Shown in pieces: positions 1-6,887 of a DNA stretch of 9,573 nucleotides (the stretch's first letter is position 1; every line of letters begins with the position of its first letter). The notes beneath the pieces were generated by a model, which saw only the letters and a list, made by a program, of their open reading frames with translations, searched no databases and was not told where the DNA came from. The DNA comes from Erysipelotrichaceae bacterium (GTDB lineage: Bacteria; Bacillota_I; Bacilli_A; Erysipelotrichales; Erysipelotrichaceae). The stretch is taken from assembly GCA_030533035.1 (NCBI GenBank), contig JAUNJW010000065.1, forward strand, positions 1-9,573. The letters are read 5' to 3'. Both the position numbers and the translations under genes were made by a program.

Positions 1-1021
<1,021 letters not shown>

Positions 1022-1034
1022 TTCAAAAACAGAC

Positions 1035-1066
1035 AAAGCTGAGCCGTCAATGACTCGGCTTTTTTT
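1035..1066 (+). terminator. Intrinsic terminator after the first GH1 gene
   Basis: A stem AAAGCTGAG / CTCGGCTTT (7 core pairs including one T-G wobble, extended by A-T pairs) encloses a 10-base loop at 1044-1053. It runs into a T tract at 1060-1066. It starts 14 bases after the GH1 stop codon and separates it from the rhamnosidase gene. Confidence 0.85.
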
Positions 1067-1140
1067 CCGTACTGTAATAATCGGTAATTTCTCTGCACAG
1101 TTTTCAATTAAAATAAGAGTATAGCGACGGAGAAGAAATC

Positions 1141-3906
1141 ATGAGAATACATAATGGAAAAGTATGCCATCTGGCAAATCCTGCCGGGTACGCACTGGGC
1201 ACACCGGTGTTTTCCTGGATTGTGGATGAAGCGGAAGGCAAAAAGGCTGAATCATCACGGCTGATTGTCAGAACAGAAGAAAAGACTGTCCTGGATACCG
1301 GCTGGGCACAGCTGGATTCACTCTGTACAAAGGGTGAATTTGCCCTGGAACCAATGACGGAATATTTCTGGACTGTCAGTGTCCGCAGTGACATCGGCGA
1401 AGAAGCTGTTTCAGAGGAATATCATTTCGAAACCGGAAAGATGGATACGCCATGGACGGGCAGATGGATCACCTGTGACAGCAGACAGGAAAGACATCCA
1501 ATCTTCTATAAACAGATCAGTCCGAAGGATGCCGTGAAAAAAGCAAGGCTTTATATCTGCGGTCTGGGCCTTTATGAAGCGTACTGGAACGAAAAGAAAA
1601 TCGGGGATGAATATCTGACTCCATACTGCAACAATTATCAGAATTTCCTGCAGGCGGAAACTTTTGACGTGACAGAGGAGCTTCAGGAAAGCGGAACTCT
1701 GTCGGTGGAGCTCGGCAATGGCTGGTACAAAGGAAGATTCGGCTTTGATGAGTCAACATTCACTTATGGCAATGAGTGGAAACTCATCGCTGAGCTGCAT
1801 CTGACATATGAGGACGGCGGAACGGAAATCATCGGCACGGATAATACCTGGATGGTGAAACGCGCCAATATCACTTTCTCCAATATCTACGACGGGGAGC
1901 ACAGGGACGACACACTGCCTGAAACAGAACCGGCAAAGGCTGTATACAGTGATGAAACCATGATGCCCACTGACCGGATCAGTGTGCCGCTGACAGCCCA
2001 TCAGATCATCCATCCCGAGATCCTTGTCACCCCTGACAATGAGACCGTGGCAGATATGAAACAGAATATCAGCGGCATTTTCACGCTGCGTGTGCATGAG
2101 CCGGAAGGAACCGTGATCCGTGTTCAGGCCGGAGAGGTTCTTCAGGATGATTGTTTCTACCGTGACAACCTGAGATCAGCGAAAGCGGAATATGTCTATG
2201 TTTCCGACGGCAATGAACATGTCCTGCGGCCGAAGTTTACATTCTACGGATACCGCTATCTGAAAGTCGAAGGAATCAGTGAGCTCAAGGCAGAGGATAT
2301 AACCGGAATCGTCCTGTATTCCGACGTTGAAAAACTGGGACTGCTGCTGACCGGAAATGCGAAGCTCAACCGGCTGATCTCCAACAGCCGCTGGGGCATG
2401 AGGGGCAATTTCGTCGATGTGCCGACAGACTGCCCGCAGCGTGATGAACGCATGGGATGGACCGGCGATGCCCAGGTATTCTCGGCGACTGCCATGTATT
2501 TCGCGGACACATATGCGTTCTACCGCAAATATATGTATGACATGGCAAAGGAACAGGCGTGTTATGACGGCATGGTTCCGATGGTGGTGCCTTCCTTCGG
2601 CATGGCGGACAATCCAAACCCGATGGGCGCCACAGCCACCGTCTGGGGCGACGCCACAACGATTATTCCCTGGAACCAGTATCAGTTCAGCGGTGATCCT
2701 TCCATTCTCAAAGAACACTATCCGGCCATGAAGGCGTGGGTGGAATATATCCGCAAGACAGACGGTGAAGATCATCACTGGCGTCATGTTTTCCACTTCG
2801 GAGACTGGCTGGCGCTGGATGGCGCGGCAAGACCCGATGCTGTTCTCGGCGGAACGGAAGAGGGCTTCATCGCGGACGTCTATTACAGAAAGAGCGCCCT
2901 GATCGTCGCTGAAACCGCCGAGCTTCTCGGTTATGAGGAAGATGCGCAGACATACAGAAACCTGGCGGAAAAGATTGAAAAGGGAATTTACGAAGAATAT
3001 TACACACCGAGCGGAAGATGCGCCGTCATGACCCAGACCGGTGAAATCCTCAGCATTATGAACGGCCTTGGCGCAAAGGATTCCGCCGCCGCGATTCTTG
3101 CCAGACTGCTTGAAAACAACAACCGCAGGCTGAAGACCGGTTTTGTCGGCACGCCGCTGCTGTGCCCGGCGCTGACAAAGACAGGCAGGGATGATCTTGC
3201 CTATGATCTGCTTCTGAACGAAAAATATCCGGGCTGGCTGTATGAAGTGAACCTTGGCGCGACAACGATCTGGGAAAGATGGAACTCCCTGGATGAAACA
3301 GGGCATATCTCCAGCACCGGCATGAACAGCCTTAACCATTATTCCTATGGTGCCATTGTCCAGTGGATGTTTGAAAGGTGCGCGGGTCTGACAGCCCTTG
3401 AACCCGGTTTCCGCCGGGCACGCATCGCACCGCTGCCCCACACTGCTCTCGACAATCTTGAAATGTATTACCTGTCAGCTGCCGGACCATGGCAGATCAG
3501 ATGGCAGAGCGCTGACAAAAAACATCTTCAGATTTCCGTCAGCGTTCCGTTCGGGGCAGAGGCAGAGGTTATTCTGCCGCTGTGGGACGGTGTGAAGGAA
3601 GAAGGCAATCCTATGTTTGCCGATGTCAGAGACGGCGTCTGTCATATTCCTGCCGGCACCTATTCCGCGGTCTATGGACTGAGCGAACCCATTATGGGAA
3701 CAGTATCTGTTGACACACCGATCGGCGACCTGATGAAGTATCCGGGTATCGTGGAAATGATCCATGACGAGATCAGTATCGCGACACCGGTTCTGCTGGC
3801 TTCCAAAACATCGCAGAGTCTGCGCAAATTCGCGGCTGAATACGGCGTCAGCGAAAGCACCATTGAGAAAATGGACCAGGCAATCGAAAAGCTTGCCGGC
3901 AATTGA
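1141..3906 (+). CDS. alpha-L-rhamnosidase, GH78 family
   Basis: This 921-residue enzyme should release terminal alpha-L-rhamnose from plant glycosides (flavonoid rutinosides, pectin fragments). There is no signal peptide, so it should act in the cytoplasm on imported substrate. Domain order by family resemblance: an N-terminal fibronectin-like domain (about 1-100); the rhamnosidase N domain (about 134-300, with LGNGWYKGRFGFD); a beta-sandwich (about 305-400); the (alpha/alpha)6 catalytic barrel (about 405-750); and a C-terminal beta domain (about 750-845). The catalytic signature DCPQRDERMGWTGD lies at 430-443. Glu436 is the expected general acid and Glu712 in TTIWERW the expected general base of the inverting mechanism, by analogy with characterised GH78 enzymes. 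Residues 850-921 are an extra helical tail (see findings). The start is set by GGAGAAG at 1129-1135, five bases before ATG. It is followed by a convergent gene and stands as a single-gene unit. I see no clear promoter in 1067-1128. Confidence 0.95.
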   Translation: MRIHNGKVCHLANPAGYALGTPVFSWIVDEAEGKKAESSRLIVRTEEKTVLDTGWAQLDSLCTKGEFALEPMTEYFWTVSVRSDIGEEAVSEEYHFETGKMDTPWTGRWITCDSRQERHPIFYKQISPKDAVKKARLYICGLGLYEAYWNEKKIGDEYLTPYCNNYQNFLQAETFDVTEELQESGTLSVELGNGWYKGRFGFDESTFTYGNEWKLIAELHLTYEDGGTEIIGTDNTWMVKRANITFSNIYDGEHRDDTLPETEPAKAVYSDETMMPTDRISVPLTAHQIIHPEILVTPDNETVADMKQNISGIFTLRVHEPEGTVIRVQAGEVLQDDCFYRDNLRSAKAEYVYVSDGNEHVLRPKFTFYGYRYLKVEGISELKAEDITGIVLYSDVEKLGLLLTGNAKLNRLISNSRWGMRGNFVDVPTDCPQRDERMGWTGDAQVFSATAMYFADTYAFYRKYMYDMAKEQACYDGMVPMVVPSFGMADNPNPMGATATVWGDATTIIPWNQYQFSGDPSILKEHYPAMKAWVEYIRKTDGEDHHWRHVFHFGDWLALDGAARPDAVLGGTEEGFIADVYYRKSALIVAETAELLGYEEDAQTYRNLAEKIEKGIYEEYYTPSGRCAVMTQTGEILSIMNGLGAKDSAAAILARLLENNNRRLKTGFVGTPLLCPALTKTGRDDLAYDLLLNEKYPGWLYEVNLGATTIWERWNSLDETGHISSTGMNSLNHYSYGAIVQWMFERCAGLTALEPGFRRARIAPLPHTALDNLEMYYLSAAGPWQIRWQSADKKHLQISVSVPFGAEAEVILPLWDGVKEEGNPMFADVRDGVCHIPAGTYSAVYGLSEPIMGTVSVDTPIGDLMKYPGIVEMIHDEISIATPVLLASKTSQSLRKFAAEYGVSESTIEKMDQAIEKLAGN

Positions 3907-3909
3907 AAA

Positions 3910-3930
3910 ATGCCGCATGTTCTGCGGCAT
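3910..3930 (-). terminator. Hairpin ending the minus-strand DUF1269-like gene
   Basis: A perfect 8-bp stem ATGCCGCA / TGCGGCAT with loop TGTTC. On the minus strand it is followed by a run of T (the A run at 3906-3910), so it works best as the terminator of the gene whose stop codon is at 3935-3937. On the plus strand the following bases (CTGCTTAAG) are poor in T, so it would be a weak terminator for the rhamnosidase. Confidence 0.75.
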
Positions 3931-3934
3931 CTGC

Positions 3935-4504
3935 TTAAGAATTCAGGTTTACGGGATGTCCTTTGAAGAAGGAGGACATCCTTTCTTTTCTCTGCCGGTG
4001 TGCTTCCTCTTTCCTCTGCTGTTCTTTCTCCTGCACCAGAGCGAGCATCTCATCAGCGTCATATCTGTTCAGCATAAGGTCATAGGCACCAAGCCTGTCA
4101 TTGACGGCTGTTTCGCCGTTTTCACTGATCATCATGACGATGGCGGTCATATTGTCCGGAAGACTGCGGGCTGCTTCCTGAATCACGGAACTGTTCTGCC
4201 GGATTTCCTTTTTGTCAAAGAGGTATCCAATAAGAGAGCCCAGGCAGCCGCCCGCCATCATCATGAGAATGCCTCCGAAGAAACCCGACAGCGTGCCGAT
4301 GATCCATCCTGTGAAGGAATAATTCTTCAGGCCGGCACCGGTGCTGAAGCCGTCCAGTACGCCCAGGGATTCACCGTTTTTTCTGACAACGGCCGCATTG
4401 CATATTTCATAATCACTGTTGAGCGGATCTCTTCTGAAATCAGAGAGTGCCTTGTAGGCTTCCGCGTCGGCTGTAAACACAGCTGTCACAATATTCTTTT
4501 TCAT
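3935..4504 (-). CDS. DUF1269-like small membrane protein, function unknown
   Basis: The 189-residue product begins MKKNIVTAVFTADAEAYKAL, then has an AAVVRKNGES-like strand, a DGFSTG segment, a glycine-rich hydrophobic hairpin (about 67-97, with GFFGG and GGCLGSLIGYLF) and a second soluble part with SLPDNMTAIVMMISEN. This order (ferredoxin-like strand, DGFS, glycine-zipper membrane hairpin, soluble half) resembles the DUF1269 family, whose role is not established. The C-terminus (about 150-177) is a highly charged helix rich in Glu, Lys, Arg and Gln. Two starts are possible: ATG at 4504, chosen because family members begin near MKN, or an in-frame GTG at 4510, two codons earlier. AGGAG (plus-strand 4515-4519) lies 10 bases from the ATG and 4 from the GTG, so spacing does not decide. 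It is convergent with GH78 and divergent from the riboswitch-controlled gene. No convincing minus-strand promoter was found. Confidence 0.82.
   Translation of the reverse strand: MKKNIVTAVFTADAEAYKALSDFRRDPLNSDYEICNAAVVRKNGESLGVLDGFSTGAGLKNYSFTGWIIGTLSGFFGGILMMMAGGCLGSLIGYLFDKKEIRQNSSVIQEAARSLPDNMTAIVMMISENGETAVNDRLGAYDLMLNRYDADEMLALVQEKEQQRKEEAHRQRKERMSSFFKGHPVNLNS
3954..3989 (+). terminator. Probable plus-strand terminator of GH78, inside the convergent gene
   Basis: A perfect 9-bp stem, GGATGTCCT at 3954-3962 with AGGACATCC at 3973-3981, 10-base loop, followed on the plus strand by TTTCTTTT (3982-3989). It lies about 48 bases past the GH78 stop and within the last codons of the minus-strand gene. 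The T-rich tail is on the plus strand only, which suggests it serves the rhamnosidase transcript. Confidence 0.6.
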
Positions 4505-4632
4505 ATTCACTGTTCTCCTGCAAAGACCTCTTTGTCTTTACGGTTTCAAGTATGGAAAAGAAAAATGACGGCAGAGGGATACACGCGTGAAATGAAACTG
4601 AAAAGAAATCACAAATTTGTTCAAAAAAGATA

Positions 4633-4647
4633 TTGACCGCTGGTCAA
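4633..4647 (+). promoter_or_regulatory. Perfect inverted repeat over the -35 element, putative operator
   Basis: TTGACC-GCT-GGTCAA is a perfect 6-bp dyad with a 3-base centre. It covers the -35 hexamer, so a bound protein would block RNA polymerase. The form resembles TetR-family operators (RutR of E. coli uses TTGACCA-NN-TGGTCAA), but no regulator gene is in the window and the binding protein is unknown. Confidence 0.4.
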
Positions 4648-4660
4648 AATATGCTAGAGT
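4633..4660 (+). promoter_or_regulatory. Promoter of the riboswitch-controlled transcript
   Basis: The -35 element TTGACC is at 4633-4638, followed by a 16-base spacer and the -10 element TAGAGT at 4655-4660, preceded by an extended -10 TG at 4652-4653. The expected start near 4667 lies just before the 5' strand of riboswitch helix P1 (4669), a strong positional check. The region upstream (4600-4630) is A/T-rich and could act as an UP element. An alternative -10, TATATT at 4660-4665, has too long a spacer from this -35. Confidence 0.7.
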
Positions 4661-4668
4661 ATATTCAA

Positions 4669-4757
4669 GTGAGGGAGTAGCGGATGCCGCAAGGCATTAT
4701 GCAGACCGCCAGCACGGTTCAGAAAACCCGGTCTGTGTTACCCACCGCAAGACTCAT
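4669..4757 (+). promoter_or_regulatory. yybP-ykoY (Mn2+-sensing) riboswitch aptamer
   Basis: The sequence follows the yybP-ykoY layout. P1 pairs GTGAG (4669-4673) with CTCAT (4753-4757). The conserved 5' element GGAGTAGC (4674-4681) and the conserved 3' element GCAAGA (4747-4752) lie just inside P1, as in the Lactococcus lactis structure (AAAGG-GGAGUAGC ... GCAAGA-CCUUU). P2 is a hairpin ATGCC-GCAA-GGCAT (4684-4697). P3 pairs CAGACCG (4702-4708) with CGGTCTG (4729-4735) and carries an internal loop and an inner GGTT/AACC helix (4716-4728). This class binds Mn2+ and usually turns on manganese exporters or metal-linked membrane proteins. The match was made from memory of the consensus and by hand pairing. 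Confidence 0.88.
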
Positions 4758-4764
4758 GCGCGCA

Positions 4765-4825
4765 TCTGCTGTGTATGAGGATATGATACAATCGTCAGGG
4801 TACAGCAGAGGCTGTATCCTTTTTT
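4765..4825 (+). terminator. Riboswitch expression platform: intrinsic terminator and antiterminator
   Basis: The terminator is GGGTACAGC (4798-4806) paired with GCTGTATCC (4811-4819) across loop AGAG, followed by TTTTTT (4820-4825); one pair is a G-U wobble. The competing antiterminator pairs 4765-4774 with 4800-4809 (core TCTGCTGT / ACAGCAGA) and destroys the terminator's 5' strand. A third helix, CTCAT (4753-4757) with ATGAG (4775-4779), would unzip P1 and enclose the antiterminator's 5' strand. Together these make a plausible ON switch: ligand holds P1, frees the antiterminator and allows read-through. Confidence 0.82.
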
Positions 4826-4862
4826 CAGAAAGCGGACAAAGATCTGCCGGGAGGTATTACCC

Positions 4863-6548
4863 ATGAAGAAAAAGGTAGTTGTTATCAATGCGAACGGCAT
4901 CGGAAATTTCTGGAATGCCGGCGGTTTCACACCGGAAACCGTAATCCCCTCAGCGCTGATCACGCTTGTGATCATGGCTGTCATCTGGTATTTCACCCTG
5001 CCGGCCATCAATCTGAAATCTGCCGGGTTCTGGCTCTTCGTGATTCTGGCTGTGTTCATTTATGTATTCATCAAGGCGCTTGTCTGCGCGATTAAAAAGA
5101 AGGGTACGGGCCTGAAGATTCCTGTCATTGCCCTGGCGGTACTGATTGCCGGCTTCCTGATCAACGCGGTATTCAGCGCCAGAATCTTCCATGCGAAGGC
5201 CTACAGTGAAATCCTCAAAGTGGAGGACGCGGAAATTGACCTGATTCCTTCCGTATCCGGTTCTTCCTCGATCGCTCTGATGGATACCGCCAGCGCCGAA
5301 AGACTCGGCGACAGAAAGATCGGCTCCCTGTCCAATGTTGTCAGCCAGTTCAATGTCGGCTCCTACATGCAGATCAATTACCAGGATGCGCCGGTCAAGG
5401 TGGCAGCTTTGAGCTATGACGGATTCTTCAAGTGGAATTCCAACAAAAAGAACGGTATCCCGGGCTATGTCGTAGTCAATCCGGTTGATATGTCGGCGGA
5501 CTATGTTTCCCTGAAAGCGGGAATGAAATATGTCCCGTCAGCGTATTTCTCCCAGAATCTTTACCGACACATCCGTTTCCATTATCCTTCCCTGCTCGTT
5601 GACAACGTTCATTTTGAAATCGATGAGGAAGGCAATCCCTGGTATGTCGGATCTGTATATACCCATTCCATCGGCCTGTTCGGCGGCACAAAAGTAACAG
5701 GTGCCCTGGTTATTGATCCGGTGAGCGGTGAAATGCAGAAATATGATCTCGCGGATGTGCCTGTATGGGCAGATATTGTCATCAGCGGCGACCTGCTCTG
5801 CACACAGTACAATGACCATGCCCAGCTGGTCCACGGCTTCTGGAACAGTGTCTTTGCCCAGAAGGACTGCCGCCAGGTGACAACGATCCGCAGCTCGGAT
5901 GATGAGGAGGAGGAAGCGTATCCTGATTATGGCTACATTGCCAAGGACGGCGATATCTGGATCTATACAGGCGTCACTTCCCTGAACGGCGATTCCTCCA
6001 ACCTCGGCTTTATCCTCGGCAATGAAAGAACAGCGGAAACCAAATATATCACCTGCGCCGGCGCCGATGAATTCTCCGGCATGAAGAGCGCCGAAGGAGA
6101 AGTGCAGGAAAAAGGCTACAACGCTTCTTTCCCGAGCCTGATCAATGTCGAAGGAACACCGACCTATATCATGGTTCTGAAAGATTCCAACGGCCTGGTC
6201 AAGATGTATGCGGCAGTCAATGTCGAACAGTACAACATCGTCGCCACAGCGGCCACACAGGCTGACTGCATTGAAAAATACAGAAGACTGATCAATTCTG
6301 AAATCACACCGGATGAGGCGAATTCCGATGAACCGGTGGCAGATACCAGCAATTATGAAGAAAAGACCGTAACTGTCACAAAGATCCAGACAATTGACAA
6401 GGGCGGCGATACCTATATCTACATTGTCGATGAAAACAAAAACATCTATAACGCGAAGTACGCGGATGTCATCGGCATGATCCTTGTTGAGGAAGGCGAT
6501 ACAATCGTCATCCGCACCGACGGAACAAACTTCATTCTTTCCGAATAA
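4863..6548 (+). CDS. Unknown membrane protein under Mn2+-type riboswitch control
   Basis: I do not recognise this 561-residue protein. After a short cytoplasmic-looking start (MKKKVVVINANGIGNF) it has three hydrophobic segments, roughly 28-49, 55-77 and 84-106. A large soluble part follows (about 110-561), probably outside the membrane given an odd number of spans, if the N-terminus is inside. The middle contains an aromatic-rich core (YVPSAYFSQNLYRHIRFHYP at 223-241, then DEEGNPWYVGSVY) and a strongly acidic patch SSDDEEEEAYPDYGY (344-358). The last about 60 residues (500-561) look like a small beta-barrel module separated by an acidic, flexible linker (480-499). The start is set by GGGAGGT at 4849-4855, seven bases before ATG. 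It is a single-gene unit behind a yybP-ykoY riboswitch. A role in manganese homeostasis is inference from regulation only; no known transporter motif (P-type ATPase, MntP, TerC) is visible. Confidence 0.85.
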   Translation: MKKKVVVINANGIGNFWNAGGFTPETVIPSALITLVIMAVIWYFTLPAINLKSAGFWLFVILAVFIYVFIKALVCAIKKKGTGLKIPVIALAVLIAGFLINAVFSARIFHAKAYSEILKVEDAEIDLIPSVSGSSSIALMDTASAERLGDRKIGSLSNVVSQFNVGSYMQINYQDAPVKVAALSYDGFFKWNSNKKNGIPGYVVVNPVDMSADYVSLKAGMKYVPSAYFSQNLYRHIRFHYPSLLVDNVHFEIDEEGNPWYVGSVYTHSIGLFGGTKVTGALVIDPVSGEMQKYDLADVPVWADIVISGDLLCTQYNDHAQLVHGFWNSVFAQKDCRQVTTIRSSDDEEEEAYPDYGYIAKDGDIWIYTGVTSLNGDSSNLGFILGNERTAETKYITCAGADEFSGMKSAEGEVQEKGYNASFPSLINVEGTPTYIMVLKDSNGLVKMYAAVNVEQYNIVATAATQADCIEKYRRLINSEITPDEANSDEPVADTSNYEEKTVTVTKIQTIDKGGDTYIYIVDENKNIYNAKYADVIGMILVEEGDTIVIRTDGTNFILSE

Positions 6549-6554
6549 ACAGAC

Positions 6555-6584
6555 AGGCACCGTGCAGGAATGTCCGGTGCTTTG
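6555..6584 (+). terminator. Weak terminator after the unknown membrane protein gene
   Basis: AGGCACCG (6555-6562) pairs with CGGTGCTT (6575-6582), 8 pairs with one G-U. The T tract is short (TTTGCTT from 6581), so read-through is possible. It begins six bases after the stop codon. Confidence 0.6.
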
Positions 6585-6636
6585 CTTATAGGCAGAATTT
6601 ATAACTGACAATTGCATTTCAATATGATTGCCTCCG

Positions 6637-6665
6637 TTGCAAATAATGCATGACAGGGGTATATT
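6637..6665 (+). promoter_or_regulatory. Promoter of the leader-cysK-cysE transcript
   Basis: The -35 TTGCAA (6637-6642), a 17-base spacer and the -10 TATATT (6660-6665) give good sigma-A spacing. Transcription should begin near 6672, which puts the whole leader peptide frame and attenuator inside the transcript. Confidence 0.65.
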
Positions 6666-6666
6666 G

Positions 6667-6677
6667 TTGACAGTCAA
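6667..6677 (+). promoter_or_regulatory. Short dyad at the predicted cys transcription start
   Basis: TTGAC-A-GTCAA is a perfect 5-bp inverted repeat centred on the expected start site of the cys transcript. It could be an operator for an unidentified repressor. It is short, so chance is possible. Confidence 0.25.
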
Positions 6678-6698
6678 TCAAGGCAAAGGAGAAGGGAA

Positions 6699-6782
6699 AT
6701 GTTCAGTATGATGTTTATGTATACAGCCTGCTGTTGTTGTTCTGAAAAAGCCCGGACCTGCCTGAAGACGGGATTGTTTTAA
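6699..6782 (+). CDS. Cysteine-rich leader peptide of the cysK-cysE operon (27 aa)
   Basis: A 27-codon frame begins MFSMMFMYTACCCCSEKA and ends TAA at 6780-6782. Cys occupies positions 11-14 (codons TGC TGT TGT TGT, 6729-6740) and position 21 (6759-6761). It has its own well-placed ribosome binding site, AAGGAG at 6686-6691, seven bases before ATG, and starts only about 27 bases after the predicted transcription start. It ends 105 bases before cysK and is followed by an intrinsic terminator. A run of codons for the operon's own end product, in a short well-initiated frame before a terminator, is the classic form of amino-acid attenuation (as in trp, his, leu). The peptide itself probably has no function; the ribosome's pausing does. 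A different role for a small cysteine peptide, such as metal binding, cannot be excluded. Confidence 0.75.
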   Translation: MFSMMFMYTACCCCSEKARTCLKTGLF

Positions 6783-6814
6783 ACGGAAGCAGTCCTGTAA
6801 ATTAACGCAAAGTG

Positions 6815-6848
6815 ATCCGGGTATGAACATCATTCCCGGATTTTCTTT
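6815..6848 (+). terminator. Attenuator terminator upstream of cysK
   Basis: ATCCGGG (6815-6821) pairs with CCCGGAT (6835-6841). An inner ATG/CAT helix follows after one T-T mismatch, with loop AACAT, and then TTTTCTTT (6841-6848). It lies in the leader, about 40 bases before cysK, so it must be bypassed for the operon to be expressed. An upstream segment in the leader peptide frame, CCCGGA (6751-6756), is identical to the start of the terminator's 3' strand. It can pair with TCCGGG (6816-6821) to form an antiterminator, extended by one G-U pair. Confidence 0.78.
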
Positions 6849-6887
6849 ACCTGATTTGATTTAAACTGAATAGAGAGGGAAAACAAA

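Noticed and set aside
2176..3441. Long antisense open frame (421 codons) opposite the GH78 gene
   Set aside because: It lies wholly against a gene with clear GH78 motifs, its translation resembles no family I know, and it has no supporting ribosome binding site. It is a shadow frame from biased codon use.
3764..4636. Plus-strand open frame of 290 codons across the GH78 end and the DUF1269-like gene
   Set aside because: It overlaps GH78, two terminator hairpins and the whole minus-strand gene, and its translation has no coherent domain.
4684..4866. 60-codon plus-strand frame in the riboswitch leader
   Set aside because: Its bases are accounted for by the P2, P3 and terminator/antiterminator helices, and it overlaps the ATG of the next gene. 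There is no ribosome binding site at a proper distance.
5538..6677. Antisense open frame of 379 codons opposite the unknown membrane protein gene
   Set aside because: The plus-strand frame has a riboswitch leader, ribosome binding site, membrane segments and terminator. The antisense translation is Cys/His/Ile-rich in a way typical of shadow frames.
6600..6887. T-box or SAM riboswitch upstream of cysK
   Set aside because: No T-box element (GGGTGGNACCGCG-like) or SAM-I core pairings could be found. The region is better explained by a Cys-codon leader peptide and attenuator.
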